From Acetobacteraceae bacterium (GTDB taxonomy: Bacteria; Pseudomonadota; Alphaproteobacteria; Acetobacterales; Acetobacteraceae), in the NCBI GenBank assembly GCA_019750465.1, contig JAIEOP010000270.1:1-42810 (forward strand): a stretch of 42,810 nt of DNA, given 5' to 3'. The translations under genes and the position numbers were made by a program. Positions 1 to 8,546 of this stretch are shown piece by piece. Numbering within the stretch: the stretch's first letter is position 1; every line of letters begins with the position of its first letter. The notes under the pieces are model-generated. The model was not told the origin of the DNA, did not search any database, and was given only the letters and a program-made list of their open reading frames with translations.

Positions 1-676
1 GGGCGGCCGGGCGCGGCCGCCAGCGGCACCCGCATGCCGCCGAGTTCGGGCGCCGCGGCGGCGGTGGCGAACAGCTTGCCGCCGCCGGCATTGGCCAGGC
101 AGCGGTCCTGGGCGGCGCGGATCAGCAGATGCACGCCGGCCGGGCGATGCGCGAAATCCTCGTAGATGTCGCCCTCCCGGTCGGCGATCACCGTCACCGC
201 CGCGGCCCCCTCGGCCAGCAGGCTCGCCGCCGCCGCGGCGCCGTCCAGCCAGCGCCGGCTCTGCTTGTCCGCCAACGGCCGCTGCTTGCGCAGCGCCTTC
301 AGCCCGCCGCTGCGGCCGAGCAGTTGCGCCCCCACCAGCCCGAGCAGCGCCCCGTCGAGCGCATCCACCGCGATCGTCGGGTGCAATACCAGGCTAGATC
401 CCGCGCCGTCGTCGCGCAGGCTGGTGGTGTCCTGGATCGCCAGGATGTGCCGCCCCTTGACCCGCGACGCCGTCGCAGCCGCCGCGGTCGCCGCCATCTC
501 GTCCAGCGTCACCCGCCCGTTGCGCAGGAACCGGGTGATCCGCATCTCCCCCGCCCGGTCGCCGCCCAGCGCCCGGACCCGCACCCCCGCCTCGCCCACC
601 GAACGCAGCCGCGCCAGCAGAAAGGCCCCCCTTTTTGCAGCCGGACATCGCCGAACTGCCCAAGCGTCGCCGGCAT
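1..676 (-). pseudogene. IS4-family (Tn5-like) transposase, frameshifted, 3' end outside window
   Basis: On the minus strand the conceptual protein opens with a FGDVRLQ segment, the start of the DNA-binding region of Tn5-type IS4 transposases. It continues with QDTTSLRDD, the first catalytic Asp of the DDE triad, and IADREGD, the second. The third catalytic residue (E of the YREK motif) would lie beyond position 1. The reading frame breaks at 626-636, which reads A5G6 on the coding strand. Restoring one base to the A-run rejoins the frames as QKRGAFLLAR, as expected for the family, so this copy appears inactivated by a 1-nt deletion. Programmed -1 slippage is a weaker alternative. The start at 676 is chosen because GGGAG lies 6 nt upstream; ATG at 682 and TTG at 703 are alternatives. 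Family assignment is confident, activity doubtful. Confidence 0.8.
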
Positions 677-693
677 CGCCATCTCCCGAATCG

Positions 694-712
694 ACAGGAC
701 CAAGGGAGTCAG
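694..712 (-). repeat. candidate terminal inverted repeat of the IS4-type element
   Basis: Reading inward on the minus strand from 712 the sequence begins CTGACTC, the same seven bases that begin the outer end of IS50/Tn5. It lies about 35 bp upstream of the transposase start, where an IS end is expected. The opposite end is outside the window, so the inverted repeat and target duplication cannot be confirmed. Confidence 0.3.
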
Positions 713-771
713 ACATCAGCGCGCCATGCAAGATGTGTGAATGCCGTAGCCCCGCCAGCGGGGGAGGGCAG

Positions 772-2130
772 CTAAGCCAGCAACGCGCTCAGCGGCGTGA
801 GGCTCTCCGCCCGCGGCAGCGTCATGATCGCGTCCTCCAGCGCGCGCATGCGCCCCGCATCCATCCGCCCCGCGCAGTTCTGCCGGAACTTCGCGGCCAG
901 CTCCTCGTCGTTCAGCGGGTTGCCCGGGTCGCCCTTCGGCAGCAGCACCGTCTCGATGTGCGCCGTGCCGTCCTGCATCGTGATGGTCACCCGCGCCGGG
1001 AATTTCCGGGGATAGAGCGGATCGAGGTCGGGCGCCGCAACCACTTCCGTTCGCGCGAGCACGGCCTGGATCAGCGGATCGGCGACGCGGGCCGGCGCGA
1101 ACTGCGCCTGGCCCAGCGCGCGGTCCACGGCCGCCGCCGCCACGCAGTAGGGCACCGAGATGCGCGCCGCCATGACGCCGGCGACGTCCTTATTGGAGAA
1201 ATGCGTCGTCACGGTGCCGTAGGTCTCGACCGTGATCGTCGCGATCCGCGCGGGATCGGTCGCGTGCTTCCCCACGATCGCCAGCGTCGCCTGGATCGGC
1301 GAGTGGCTCGCCAGGATGGAGGGGAACCACTTGAAGCCGTTCTGCAGGATCTCCCACTCCGTCCCGAGGCCGGCGGTCAGCGCCGCCTCCTTCGGCTCCA
1401 GCGAGAAGGCGGCGAGGTAGCCCTTCGGATGCGCCAGGATCTCCGGCGGGCTGGTCGCCCCCAGCCCCGCCATCTGCGCCGCCAGGATGCCGAGCATCGC
1501 CGCCTTGCCGGGATGGATGCTCTTGGTCATGTCGCCGGACTCGAAGAAGGTGTTCAGCCCCGCCGCGCTGGTGCCGGCGATGCCGAGGGCGCGCTGCGCC
1601 GCGTCCGCATCCAAGCCCATCGCCCGCGCCGCCGCAGCCGCCGCGCCGAAGGTGCCGTTGGTCGCGGTGGAGTGCCAGAAGCGGTAATGCGTCGGCATCA
1701 CCGCCATGCCGATGCGCACCGCGACCTCGTAGCCCGCGACCAGCGCCGCGATCAGCTCGCGCCCGGAGAGGCCGCGCGCCTGCGCCAGGGCCAGCGCCAC
1801 CGGCACGACGACGCTGCCGACATGCAGCAGCGCGCGCTTGTGCGTGTCGTCGTTATCGGCGGCGTTGACCAGGATGCCGTTGGCGAGCGCCGCGAAGGCG
1901 GGCTGCGCGGTGCCGGCCGCGCCGATGATCCCCGCCCCCGGCGCGGCGGGGTAGAGCAGCGCGGTGTCGCGCGCGATGCGCGCCTTCTCCGCATCCTCGG
2001 TCCAGGCCGCCATGGCGCAGCCCACCGCGTCCAGCACGATCCGGCAGGCCTGGTGCACCACCGGCGCGGGCAGGTCCTCGAAGCGCAGCCCGGCGGCGAA
2101 TTCGGCAAGCACGCGCGATGGGCTGGCCAT
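772..2130 (-). CDS. MmgE/PrpD family protein
   Basis: This 452-residue protein has the length and pattern of the MmgE/PrpD family, which includes 2-methylcitrate dehydratase and cis-aconitate decarboxylase-type enzymes. An all-helical N-terminal domain carries the family's N-x-x-DDTH segment at about residues 92-97 (ADNDDTHKRALLHVGS region). A smaller C-terminal alpha/beta domain follows, including a TITVETYG-type strand. It is probably cytoplasmic. The start at 2130 has GGAG 8 nt upstream; ATGs at 2151 and 2160 are alternatives with poorer spacing. It diverges from the Bug-type receptor gene at 2336. Pairing of MmgE/PrpD genes with Bug receptors is common in Acetobacteraceae and Burkholderiales and suggests catabolism of a carboxylic acid. 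The actual substrate cannot be told from the sequence. Confidence 0.85.
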   Translation of the reverse strand: MASPSRVLAEFAAGLRFEDLPAPVVHQACRIVLDAVGCAMAAWTEDAEKARIARDTALLYPAAPGAGIIGAAGTAQPAFAALANGILVNAADNDDTHKRALLHVGSVVVPVALALAQARGLSGRELIAALVAGYEVAVRIGMAVMPTHYRFWHSTATNGTFGAAAAAARAMGLDADAAQRALGIAGTSAAGLNTFFESGDMTKSIHPGKAAMLGILAAQMAGLGATSPPEILAHPKGYLAAFSLEPKEAALTAGLGTEWEILQNGFKWFPSILASHSPIQATLAIVGKHATDPARIATITVETYGTVTTHFSNKDVAGVMAARISVPYCVAAAAVDRALGQAQFAPARVADPLIQAVLARTEVVAAPDLDPLYPRKFPARVTITMQDGTAHIETVLLPKGDPGNPLNDEELAAKFRQNCAGRMDAGRMRALEDAIMTLPRAESLTPLSALLA

Positions 2131-2335
2131 GGGTGGGGCTCCTGTTGTCATGCCGCTCATGTTCACGCCTGCCCCATGCCGCGTCGAGGCCATCGACAGG
2201 CTCGCTGCCCGTGCCGCAGATCTCCAGGGCACAGAAAAAGGAAGGGGGTCCGGGGGAGTTCATCTCCCCCGGTGCTTGCCTGCCTCGCCCGCGCCCCAGC
2301 ATCCTCCCGGCAACACCCTGCCGGAGGACCACGCC

Positions 2336-3298
2336 ATGCGCCGCCGATCACTGCTCTTCGCCACGCTGGCGACGCCCGCCCTCGCCCAGACCCCCTGGGC
2401 GCCCGACCGGCCGATGCGCATCATCGTCGCCTTCCCGCCCGGCGGCTCCACCGACGTGGTCTCGCGGCTGATCGCGGAGCAGCTCGGCACCGCGCTCGGC
2501 CAGGCCGTGGTGGTGGAGAACCGCGGCGGCGCCTCGGGCATGATCGGCACGGAATTCGCCGCGCGCGCCGCGCCCGATGGCCATACGCTGCTGATGTCGG
2601 CGGCCGGGCCGCACGCCATCAACCCGAGCCTGTTCCCGAGCGTGCCCTATGACCCGGTGAAGGGGTTCGCCTCGATCATCCTGGTGGCGATCTACCCGCT
2701 GCTGATGGTGACGCCGACCAATCGTGGGCCGAACACGGTGGCCGAGTTCATCGCGCATGCGAAGGCGAATCCGGGGCGGATCAATTACTGCTCCATCGGC
2801 AGCGGCCAGCCGAGCCACCTGGCGGCCGAGCTGTTCAAGGCGCGCGCCTGCATCGAGATGACGCACGTGCCCTATCGCGGCAGCGGCCCCGCGGTGACGG
2901 CGACCGTCGCCGGCGAATGCGACGTGCTGTTCGACAGCGCGCTGTCCTCCGGCCCGCAGGTGCGGGGCGGGCGGCTCAAGGCGCTCGGCGTGAGCACCGC
3001 CGGCCGCCTCGCCTCCTGGCCCGAGCTGCCGACCATCGCCGAGGCCGGGCCGCTGCCGGGCTACGACGCCTATACCTGGAACAGCCTGGTGGCGCCCGCC
3101 GGCACCTCGCCCGCGGCGATCGCGCGGATCAATGCGGAGGTGGGCAGGATCCTCGCCTCGCCCCGCTTCCGCGCGGCGCTGGAGGCGCAGGGCTCGGTGC
3201 CCGGCGGCGGCACGCCGGAGGAGATGGCGCGGTTCCTGGAGAGCGAGATCGCCAAATGGGCGGCGGTGATCCGCGCCGGGAACATCAGGCCGGATTGA
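2336..3298 (+). CDS. Bug/TctC-type periplasmic substrate-binding protein
   Basis: A 320-residue tripartite tricarboxylate transporter receptor (Bug, TctC family). It has a short N-terminal export signal with an RRRS start and an ALAQ cleavage site near residue 18. The mature chain begins with the family pattern P-x-R-x-I-I-V-x-F-P-P-G-G-S-T-D at about 25-40 and contains the VVENRGGASG motif that shapes the ligand pocket. These proteins bind carboxylates in the periplasm with high affinity. Membrane subunits TctA and TctB are not nearby, so this is an orphan receptor, as is usual for the expanded Bug families. GGAGGA precedes the ATG. It diverges from the MmgE/PrpD gene and lies upstream of the sugar-acid genes, so it may capture their substrate; that link is inference. 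Confidence 0.9.
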   Translation: MRRRSLLFATLATPALAQTPWAPDRPMRIIVAFPPGGSTDVVSRLIAEQLGTALGQAVVVENRGGASGMIGTEFAARAAPDGHTLLMSAAGPHAINPSLFPSVPYDPVKGFASIILVAIYPLLMVTPTNRGPNTVAEFIAHAKANPGRINYCSIGSGQPSHLAAELFKARACIEMTHVPYRGSGPAVTATVAGECDVLFDSALSSGPQVRGGRLKALGVSTAGRLASWPELPTIAEAGPLPGYDAYTWNSLVAPAGTSPAAIARINAEVGRILASPRFRAALEAQGSVPGGGTPEEMARFLESEIAKWAAVIRAGNIRPD

Positions 3299-3299
3299 T

Positions 3300-3315
3300 C
3301 CGCGGCGCGCCGCGG
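3300..3315. terminator. 16-bp perfect palindrome after the Bug gene
   Basis: The bases 3300-3315 form a perfect self-complementary 16-mer (CCGCGGCG and its reverse complement), starting 2 nt after the receptor stop codon. It could act as a terminator or a processing site. There is no loop and no T-run, so the role is uncertain. A TTGACA hexamer at 3318-3323 has no convincing -10 partner. Confidence 0.3.
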
Positions 3316-3370
3316 CGTTGACATCGCGGCGGCGTCGTACCCAGCTTCGGGGCAGCAGGAGTGACGCCCC

Positions 3371-5161
3371 ATGGCCGGTTCCGACCAGACGAAGAAGCCG
3401 TTCAAGCTGCGCAGCCAGCGCTGGTTCGACGACCCGGAAGACCCGGGCATGACCGCGCTCTATACCGAGCGCTACCTGAATTTCGGCCTGACCCGCGGCG
3501 AGCTGCAATCGGGCAAGCCGATCATCGGCATCGCCCAGACCGGCTCCGATCTGGCGCCCTGCAATCGCCACCACCTGGACCTCGCGCGGCGGGTGAAGGA
3601 TGGCGTGATCGCGGCCGGCGGCATCCCGCTGGAGTTCCCGATCCACCCAATCCAGGAAACCGGCAAGCGCCCGACCGCGGCGCTCGACCGGAATCTCGCG
3701 TACCTGTCGCTGGTGGAGGTGCTGCACGGATACCCGATCGACGGCGTCGTGCTGACCACGGGCTGCGACAAGACCACGCCCGCCTGCCTGATGGGCGCGG
3801 CCACGGTGAACATCCCGGCCATCGTGCTCTCCGGCGGGCCGATGCTGGACGGGCACTACCAGGGGCGGCTGACCGGCAGCGGCACCATCGTGTGGGAGAG
3901 CCGCAAGCGGCTTGCCGCCGGGGAGATCGACTACGACCAGTTCATGGAGATCGTCTCCAGCAGCGCGACCTCCGTCGGGCACTGCAACACCATGGGCACG
4001 GCGCTGTCGATGAACAGCCTCGCCGAGGCGCTGGGCATGTCGCTGCCGGGCTGCGCCGCGATCCCGGCGCCGTACCGGGAGCGCGGGCAGATGGCGCACG
4101 CCACCGGCCTTCGCATCGTGGACATGGTGCGGGAGAACCTGCGCCCCTCCGACATCCTGACCCGCGCCGCCTTCGAGAACGCGATCGTCACCTCCAGCGC
4201 GATCGGCGCCAGCACCAACTGCCCGCCGCACATCATCGCCATCGCCCGGCACATGGGCGTGGAGCTGGCCATCGAGGACTGGGACCGCGTCGGCCACGAC
4301 GTCCCGCTGCTGGTGGATTGCCAGCCCGCGGGCCGCTTCCTGGGCGAGGCCTTCCACCGTGCCGGCGGTGTGCCGGCGGTGATGGCGGAGCTGCTGGCGG
4401 CGGGCAGGCTGCACGCCGGCGCCATGACCGTGACCGGCCGCCCGGTTGCCGCCAACCTGGAGGCGCTGCCGCCGCCGGACCGCGAGGTGATCCGGCCCTA
4501 TGCCCAGCCGATGAAGCCGCATGCCGGCTTCGCCGTGCTGTCCGGCAACATCTTCGACAATGCCGTGATGAAGGTGAGCGTCATCGACGACACCTTCCGC
4601 CGCCGCTTCCTCTCCGACCCGCCTGGCGTCTTCGAGGGCAAGGTCGTGGTCTTCGAGGGGCCGGAGGACTACCACGACCGCATCGAGGACCCCGCGCTCG
4701 GGATCGACGAGCGCACCGTGCTGGTGATCCGCAATTGCGGCCCGGTCGGCTACCCCGGCAGCGCGGAGGTGGTGAACATGCAGCCTCCCGCCGCGCTGAT
4801 CCGCGCCGGCATCGAGACCCTGCCCACCATGGGCGACGGGCGGCAGAGCGGCACCTCGGGCAGCCCCTCCATCCTGAACGTCTCGCCCGAGGCGGTGGTG
4901 GGCGGGGGCCTGGCGCTGCTGCGCTCCGGCGACCCGATCCGCATCGACCTGAACACCCGCCGGGTCGACGTGCTGATCCCGGAGGCGGAGCTGGCGGCGC
5001 GCCGTGCCGCCTGGCAGCCGCCGAAGCTGGTGCACAAGACACCCTGGGAGGAGATCCAGCGCGGCATGGTCGGCCAGCTCGGCACCGGCGCCTGCCTGGA
5101 GCCGGCGACGCTCTACCTCAACATCCTGGAGACGCGCGGCGAAAGCCGGCACAATCATTAG
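3371..5161 (+). CDS. IlvD/Edd-family sugar-acid dehydratase
   Basis: A 596-residue dehydratase of the IlvD/Edd superfamily, most like the sugar-acid branch (L-arabinonate, D-xylonate, L-fuconate dehydratases) rather than biosynthetic IlvD. Three cysteines fit the Fe-S cluster ligands: C64 in [11 protein letters not shown]132 in [10 protein letters not shown] and C205 in GHCNTMGTA. The TGCDKTTPA motif, with the Asp-Lys pair after the second Cys, is diagnostic. Such enzymes remove water from an aldonic acid to give a 2-keto-3-deoxy acid. AGGAG lies 9 nt before the ATG. The downstream SDR dehydrogenase and FAH hydrolase are the expected next steps in a 2,4-diketo-3-deoxy route. Exact substrate is unresolved; L-fuconate, L-rhamnonate and pentonates are all possible. 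Confidence 0.88.
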   Translation: MAGSDQTKKPFKLRSQRWFDDPEDPGMTALYTERYLNFGLTRGELQSGKPIIGIAQTGSDLAPCNRHHLDLARRVKDGVIAAGGIPLEFPIHPIQETGKRPTAALDRNLAYLSLVEVLHGYPIDGVVLTTGCDKTTPACLMGAATVNIPAIVLSGGPMLDGHYQGRLTGSGTIVWESRKRLAAGEIDYDQFMEIVSSSATSVGHCNTMGTALSMNSLAEALGMSLPGCAAIPAPYRERGQMAHATGLRIVDMVRENLRPSDILTRAAFENAIVTSSAIGASTNCPPHIIAIARHMGVELAIEDWDRVGHDVPLLVDCQPAGRFLGEAFHRAGGVPAVMAELLAAGRLHAGAMTVTGRPVAANLEALPPPDREVIRPYAQPMKPHAGFAVLSGNIFDNAVMKVSVIDDTFRRRFLSDPPGVFEGKVVVFEGPEDYHDRIEDPALGIDERTVLVIRNCGPVGYPGSAEVVNMQPPAALIRAGIETLPTMGDGRQSGTSGSPSILNVSPEAVVGGGLALLRSGDPIRIDLNTRRVDVLIPEAELAARRAAWQPPKLVHKTPWEEIQRGMVGQLGTGACLEPATLYLNILETRGESRHNH

Positions 5162-5290
5162 CGCCTCCGCCAGGGAGACCCAGGGTTCGGCCGCCGGCCA
5201 GCGACTACGGAATCCGGAACCGGCGCCGGGCGCATCGACCACTGCCGCACCACCCTGGCGCGCGGCTCGCGATCATGCGAGCCTCGCTGG

Positions 5291-5680
5291 ATGCCGACAC
5301 CGGATCCATCAGCGCGCCTCGACACCTCGTCCGGCGTTTTCGAGGACCTCACCCTTGCCTTCGACGTCTTCCATCGCGGCCCGGCGGCGGCGGATGGCAC
5401 CAGCCGCCTCGCGGACCGGCGCTTCCGGCGCTGCAACCTCACCGGCCCGGCCCTGGTCACCGTCGCCGCCGATACCGTGTTCAGCGACTGCATCTTCTCC
5501 GCCTGCGCCTTCACCGCCCTGCCGGATGCCGTGCCCGCGCCGGGTTCCCTCCGGCTGCAGGGCTGCGCCTTCGAGGATTGCGTGCTGACGCGCTGGTCGG
5601 TCTTCGTGCCGCCGGCGCTGCTCGCCTCCCTGTTGCGCGACATGCCGCATCTGCGCGTCTTCGGCCTGCCCTTCGGCTGA
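5291..5680 (+). CDS. hypothetical protein, pentapeptide-repeat-like core
   Basis: A 129-residue protein that I do not recognise. Its middle has regularly spaced F/L and C/N positions (FRRCNLTG, FSDCIFSACAF, LQGCAFEDCVL). This resembles the A(D/N)LxX periodicity of pentapeptide-repeat right-handed helices, though the match is short and imperfect. It has no signal peptide or membrane segment. It lies between the dehydratase and the SDR gene on the same strand and could be co-transcribed. Codon use matches its neighbours, supporting a real gene, but the ribosome site before the ATG is weak. A role in the sugar-acid pathway is unproven. Confidence 0.55.
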   Translation: MPTPDPSARLDTSSGVFEDLTLAFDVFHRGPAAADGTSRLADRRFRRCNLTGPALVTVAADTVFSDCIFSACAFTALPDAVPAPGSLRLQGCAFEDCVLTRWSVFVPPALLASLLRDMPHLRVFGLPFG

Positions 5681-5739
5681 CTTGACGCCGGGGGGCACGA
5701 CGCGATGATGGCGTCGCAAGCGGGGGGTCGAGATACGCC

Positions 5740-6492
5740 ATGGCCGGCAGGTTGCAGGGCAAGCGGTGCTTCGTGACGGCAGCCGGCCAGGGCATGGGCC
5801 GCGCCGCCGCCCTTGCGATGGCCGCGGAGGGCGGCAGCGTCGTCGCGACCGACAAGGACGCCGCGAAGCTGGAGAGCCTGCGCGGGACGCCGGGCATCAC
5901 CGTCCGCGCGCTGGACGTGCTGGATGACGCGGCGGTCGCTGCCGCCATCGCCGAGGCCGGCGCCATCGACGTGCTGTTCAACTGCGCCGGCCACGTGCAC
6001 CAGAACACCGCGCTGACCTGCACGGACGAGGAATGGGACTTCGCCTTCGCGCTGAACGTGCGCGCCATGTGGAAGGTGATCCGCGCCACGGTGCCGGGCA
6101 TGGTCGCGCGCGGTGGCGGCAGCATCGTCCTCATGGGCTCGGCCTGCTCCTCGCTGAAGGGCGTGCCGAACCGCTTCGTCTACGGCACCACCAAGGGCGC
6201 GGTGCTCGGGCTGATGAAGTCCGTCGCCAGCGAATATGTCGGGCAGGGAATCCGCTGCAACTGCATCTGCCCCGGCACGGTGGACACGCCCTCGCTGCAT
6301 GAGCGCATCGCGGCGAACGCCGCGGCCGCGGGCGGGGTGGAGGCGGCGCGCGCCGCCTTCGTCGCGCGCCAGCCCATGGGCCGGGTCGCCACGGCGGAGG
6401 AGGTGGCACAGCTCGTCGTCTATCTAGCCGCCGACGAGAGCGCCTTTGTCACCGGCCAGGGCATCGTCATCGATGGCGGTTGGATGCTGTAA
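5740..6492 (+). CDS. SDR-family dehydrogenase, probable 2-keto-3-deoxy-sugar-acid dehydrogenase
   Basis: A 250-residue classical short-chain dehydrogenase/reductase. The nucleotide-binding TAAGQGMG motif is at residues 13-20. An acidic residue at the end of beta-2 (ATDKD, D38) indicates NAD preference. The NCAG motif is at 81-84 and the catalytic triad is S134, Y148 and K152 (YGTTK). The C-terminal GQGIVIDGGW is typical of the family. Overall pattern resembles the 2-keto-3-deoxy-L-fuconate dehydrogenase / DHRS6-like branch. With the dehydratase upstream and FAH hydrolase 40 bp downstream, the likely job is oxidation of a 2-keto-3-deoxy acid to a 2,4-diketo acid. Family is certain; substrate is inferred from context. 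Confidence 0.85.
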   Translation: MAGRLQGKRCFVTAAGQGMGRAAALAMAAEGGSVVATDKDAAKLESLRGTPGITVRALDVLDDAAVAAAIAEAGAIDVLFNCAGHVHQNTALTCTDEEWDFAFALNVRAMWKVIRATVPGMVARGGGSIVLMGSACSSLKGVPNRFVYGTTKGAVLGLMKSVASEYVGQGIRCNCICPGTVDTPSLHERIAANAAAAGGVEAARAAFVARQPMGRVATAEEVAQLVVYLAADESAFVTGQGIVIDGGWML

Positions 6493-6531
6493 TCCTCCCG
6501 CCGCGCGCGGGGGCCGCACAGGAGAAGCACC

Positions 6532-7383
6532 ATGAAGCTGCTGCGCTACGGCCCGCCGGGCCAGGAAAAGCCCGGACTGCTCGATGCCGCGGGCACCATC
6601 CGCGACCTCTCGGGCGTCATCCCCGACCTTGCCGGCGATGCGCTCTCGCCTGCGGGACTGGCGAAGCTCGCCGCGCTCGATGCGGCGGCGCTGCCCGCCG
6701 TGCCGGGCAGCCCGCGCATCGGCCCGCCGGTGACGGGCATGAAGAACCTGGTGTGCATCGGCCTGAACTACGCCGACCACGCCGCCGAGACGGGCGCACC
6801 GGTGCCGAAGGAGCCGATCGTCTTCCTCAAGTCGCTCGGCGCGCTGCAGGGGCCGAACGACGACGTCGTCATCCCGCGTGACAGCCGCAAGACGGACTGG
6901 GAGTGCGAGCTGGCCATCATCATCGGCACCAGGGCGAAATACGTCACCGAGGACAAGGCCCTCGACCACGTCGCCGGCTATGCGGTGGGCAACGACGTCT
7001 CCGAGCGCGAGTGGCAGTCGGAGCGCGGCATGACCTGGGACAAGGGCAAGGGCTTCGACACCTTCGGCCCGCTCGGGCCCTGGCTGGTCACCAGGGACGA
7101 GGTGCCCGACCCGCAGAACCTGGCGATGTTCACCGACGTGGACGGGGTGCGCCAGCAGGACGGCAACACGCGCACCATGATCTTCGGCGTGAAGACGCTG
7201 ATCGCCTATGTCAGCCAGTGCATCACGCTGCACCCGGGCGACGTGATCTTCACCGGCACGCCGCCGGGCGTCGGGCTGGGCAAGAAGCCGGTGCCGGTCT
7301 TCCTGAAGGCGGGGCAGACCATGCGCCTCGGCATCGCCGGCCTGGGCGAGCAGGTGCAGCGCACGGTGGCCTACGGGGGTTGA
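6532..7383 (+). CDS. fumarylacetoacetate hydrolase-family protein, probable 2,4-diketo-3-deoxy acid hydrolase
   Basis: A 283-residue FAH-superfamily enzyme. The N-terminal half is a small domain; the C-terminal fold carries GLNYADHA at 77-84, metal ligands E124 and E126 in DWECEL, and D155 in GNDVSERE. KGFDTFGPLGPW and FTGTPPGVG follow. This subfamily is often labelled ureidoglycolate lyase but includes the hydrolase that splits 2,4-diketo-3-deoxy-L-fuconate into pyruvate and lactate. Placement after the dehydratase and SDR genes favours that C-C hydrolase role. GGAG precedes the ATG by 7 nt. A hairpin starts 2 bp after the stop and probably ends the operon. Confidence 0.87.
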   Translation: MKLLRYGPPGQEKPGLLDAAGTIRDLSGVIPDLAGDALSPAGLAKLAALDAAALPAVPGSPRIGPPVTGMKNLVCIGLNYADHAAETGAPVPKEPIVFLKSLGALQGPNDDVVIPRDSRKTDWECELAIIIGTRAKYVTEDKALDHVAGYAVGNDVSEREWQSERGMTWDKGKGFDTFGPLGPWLVTRDEVPDPQNLAMFTDVDGVRQQDGNTRTMIFGVKTLIAYVSQCITLHPGDVIFTGTPPGVGLGKKPVPVFLKAGQTMRLGIAGLGEQVQRTVAYGG

Positions 7384-7384
7384 G

Positions 7385-7491
7385 CCCCTCCCCCGCAAGG
7401 CGGGGGAGGGGTTTGGGGGTGGGGGCTTGGGCCTGCGTACGGCACAGAGCGACACCCCCACCCTGACCCTCCCCCGCAAGGCGGGGGAGGG
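7385..7491. repeat. paired GC-rich palindromic repeats between convergent genes
   Basis: Two near-identical hairpins with an AAG loop flank an 55-bp spacer: 7385-7411 (12-bp perfect arms, CCCCTCCCCCGC) and 7467-7491 (11-bp arms). The flanking TGGGGGTG and CACCCCCA also pair, so the whole block is a larger imperfect inverted repeat. It sits exactly between the convergent FAH and alpha/beta-hydrolase genes, consistent with a bidirectional terminator built from a dispersed REP-like unit. Confidence 0.7.
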
Positions 7492-7501
7492 GATCGGACG
7501 G

Positions 7502-8464
7502 TCACACGGGCCAGTCCTTCACCTCCAGCCGGTCGCCCGGCGCCAGCAGGCCGGGCGCGCCGCCGGCCAGCAGCCGCGCGGCCGCCGCATCCCGCAGCAG
7601 CACCGCGCGCAGGAAAGCCACGCAGAGCGCCGCCGTGCGCGCGTGATAGGTCGGGTCGGCCCAGCGCGGACCCGCGGCCGCCTCGTCGGCGAAGACGCCG
7701 TGCGTGGCGCCCTCCAGCACCGCCAGCGCCTGCGGCACGCCGCTGATGCTGCGGAACGGCACCTCGCGGTCCGCCGGCGTCGCATTCTCGATGTACCCCG
7801 CGTCGCGCGTGCCGGTGACGGAGAGCAGCGGCACGGCGACGGGCGCGAAGGCGACGCGCGGCGGCAGCCCCTGTGGCCGCACCGGCGACAGCGCGATGCC
7901 GGCGCGCAGGCGCCGATCGGGCAGCACGAGGCCCGGCACCGCGCCAGGCCCCGGCAGGCGCTGGCCGATCAGGTGCTGCACCGTCCAGGCGCCGTAGGAA
8001 TGTCCCGCTGCGGCGATGCGCGCGGCATCGACGCGGCCGTGCAGCGGGTCGCCGGGCCGCGCGGCGCGCCGCAGCGCCTCGTCGAGCGCGAAGGCGCCGT
8101 CGCGCAGCCGCGCCACGGCCTGCATCACGTCGAAGGCCGCGGCCGCAAGCGCCATGCCGGCATTGCCGCTGCCCTGCCAGATGCCCGCGTCGCTGCCCGG
8201 ATGCTGCACGTGCAGCGCGACGAACCCGGCCTCCGCGAAGGCCCGGCCGAGATAGGCCAGCCCGTCGCGCGAGCCGCCGAGCCCGTGCGAGACCAGCACC
8301 AGCGGCGCCGGGCCGGTGCCGCGCGGCAGCCGCAGCCGCACCGGCAGCGCGCGGTCCTGCCGCGCCGGATCGTGCCAGGTCTCGGCGTGCTCACTCACGG
8401 CCATGGCCTCGGGCCGATGAACGGGCAGCAGGGCAGCGGCCAGGAGGGCGGTGCGGCGGCGCAT
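7502..8464 (-). CDS. exported alpha/beta hydrolase (dienelactone hydrolase/PAF-acetylhydrolase-like)
   Basis: A 320-residue protein with an N-terminal hydrophobic segment after MRRR (residues 1-22), suggesting export, possibly by Tat. The alpha/beta-hydrolase fold shows the oxyanion segment SHGLGGS at 59-65 and the nucleophile elbow GHSYGA with S156. A plausible acid follows in TGTRDAGYIENA and a His in GATHGVF. This is the COG4188-type predicted dienelactone hydrolase group; substrate unknown. ATG at 8464 is preferred over the upstream TTG at 8473. It is convergent with the FAH gene. Confidence 0.78.
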   Translation of the reverse strand: MRRRTALLAAALLPVHRPEAMAVSEHAETWHDPARQDRALPVRLRLPRGTGPAPLVLVSHGLGGSRDGLAYLGRAFAEAGFVALHVQHPGSDAGIWQGSGNAGMALAAAAFDVMQAVARLRDGAFALDEALRRAARPGDPLHGRVDAARIAAAGHSYGAWTVQHLIGQRLPGPGAVPGLVLPDRRLRAGIALSPVRPQGLPPRVAFAPVAVPLLSVTGTRDAGYIENATPADREVPFRSISGVPQALAVLEGATHGVFADEAAAGPRWADPTYHARTAALCVAFLRAVLLRDAAAARLLAGGAPGLLAPGDRLEVKDWPV

Positions 8465-8546
8465 GGGGGGCAACTCTCACGATCCGGCCAACGTCGCGCC
8501 GCGTGGCCGGTTCAAGCAGCCATGCCGGAGGGCTCGCCGGCAAGGG

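Noticed and set aside
626-636. Programmed -1 frameshift as the normal mode of the transposase
   Set aside because: The A5G6 run is not a canonical X XXY YYZ heptamer in the reading frame, and IS4 transposases are normally single frames; kept only as an alternative.
166-2652. Long open frame on the plus strand across the transposase and MmgE/PrpD region
   Set aside because: Its translation is Arg/His/Ala-rich and lacks any family pattern; it runs opposite to clear minus-strand genes and is an effect of high GC.
2348-5242. Long open frame on the minus strand, 964 codons
   Set aside because: It lies antisense to the receptor and dehydratase genes, and its composition (GRRQ/HRHG-rich) is typical of GC-driven antisense frames.
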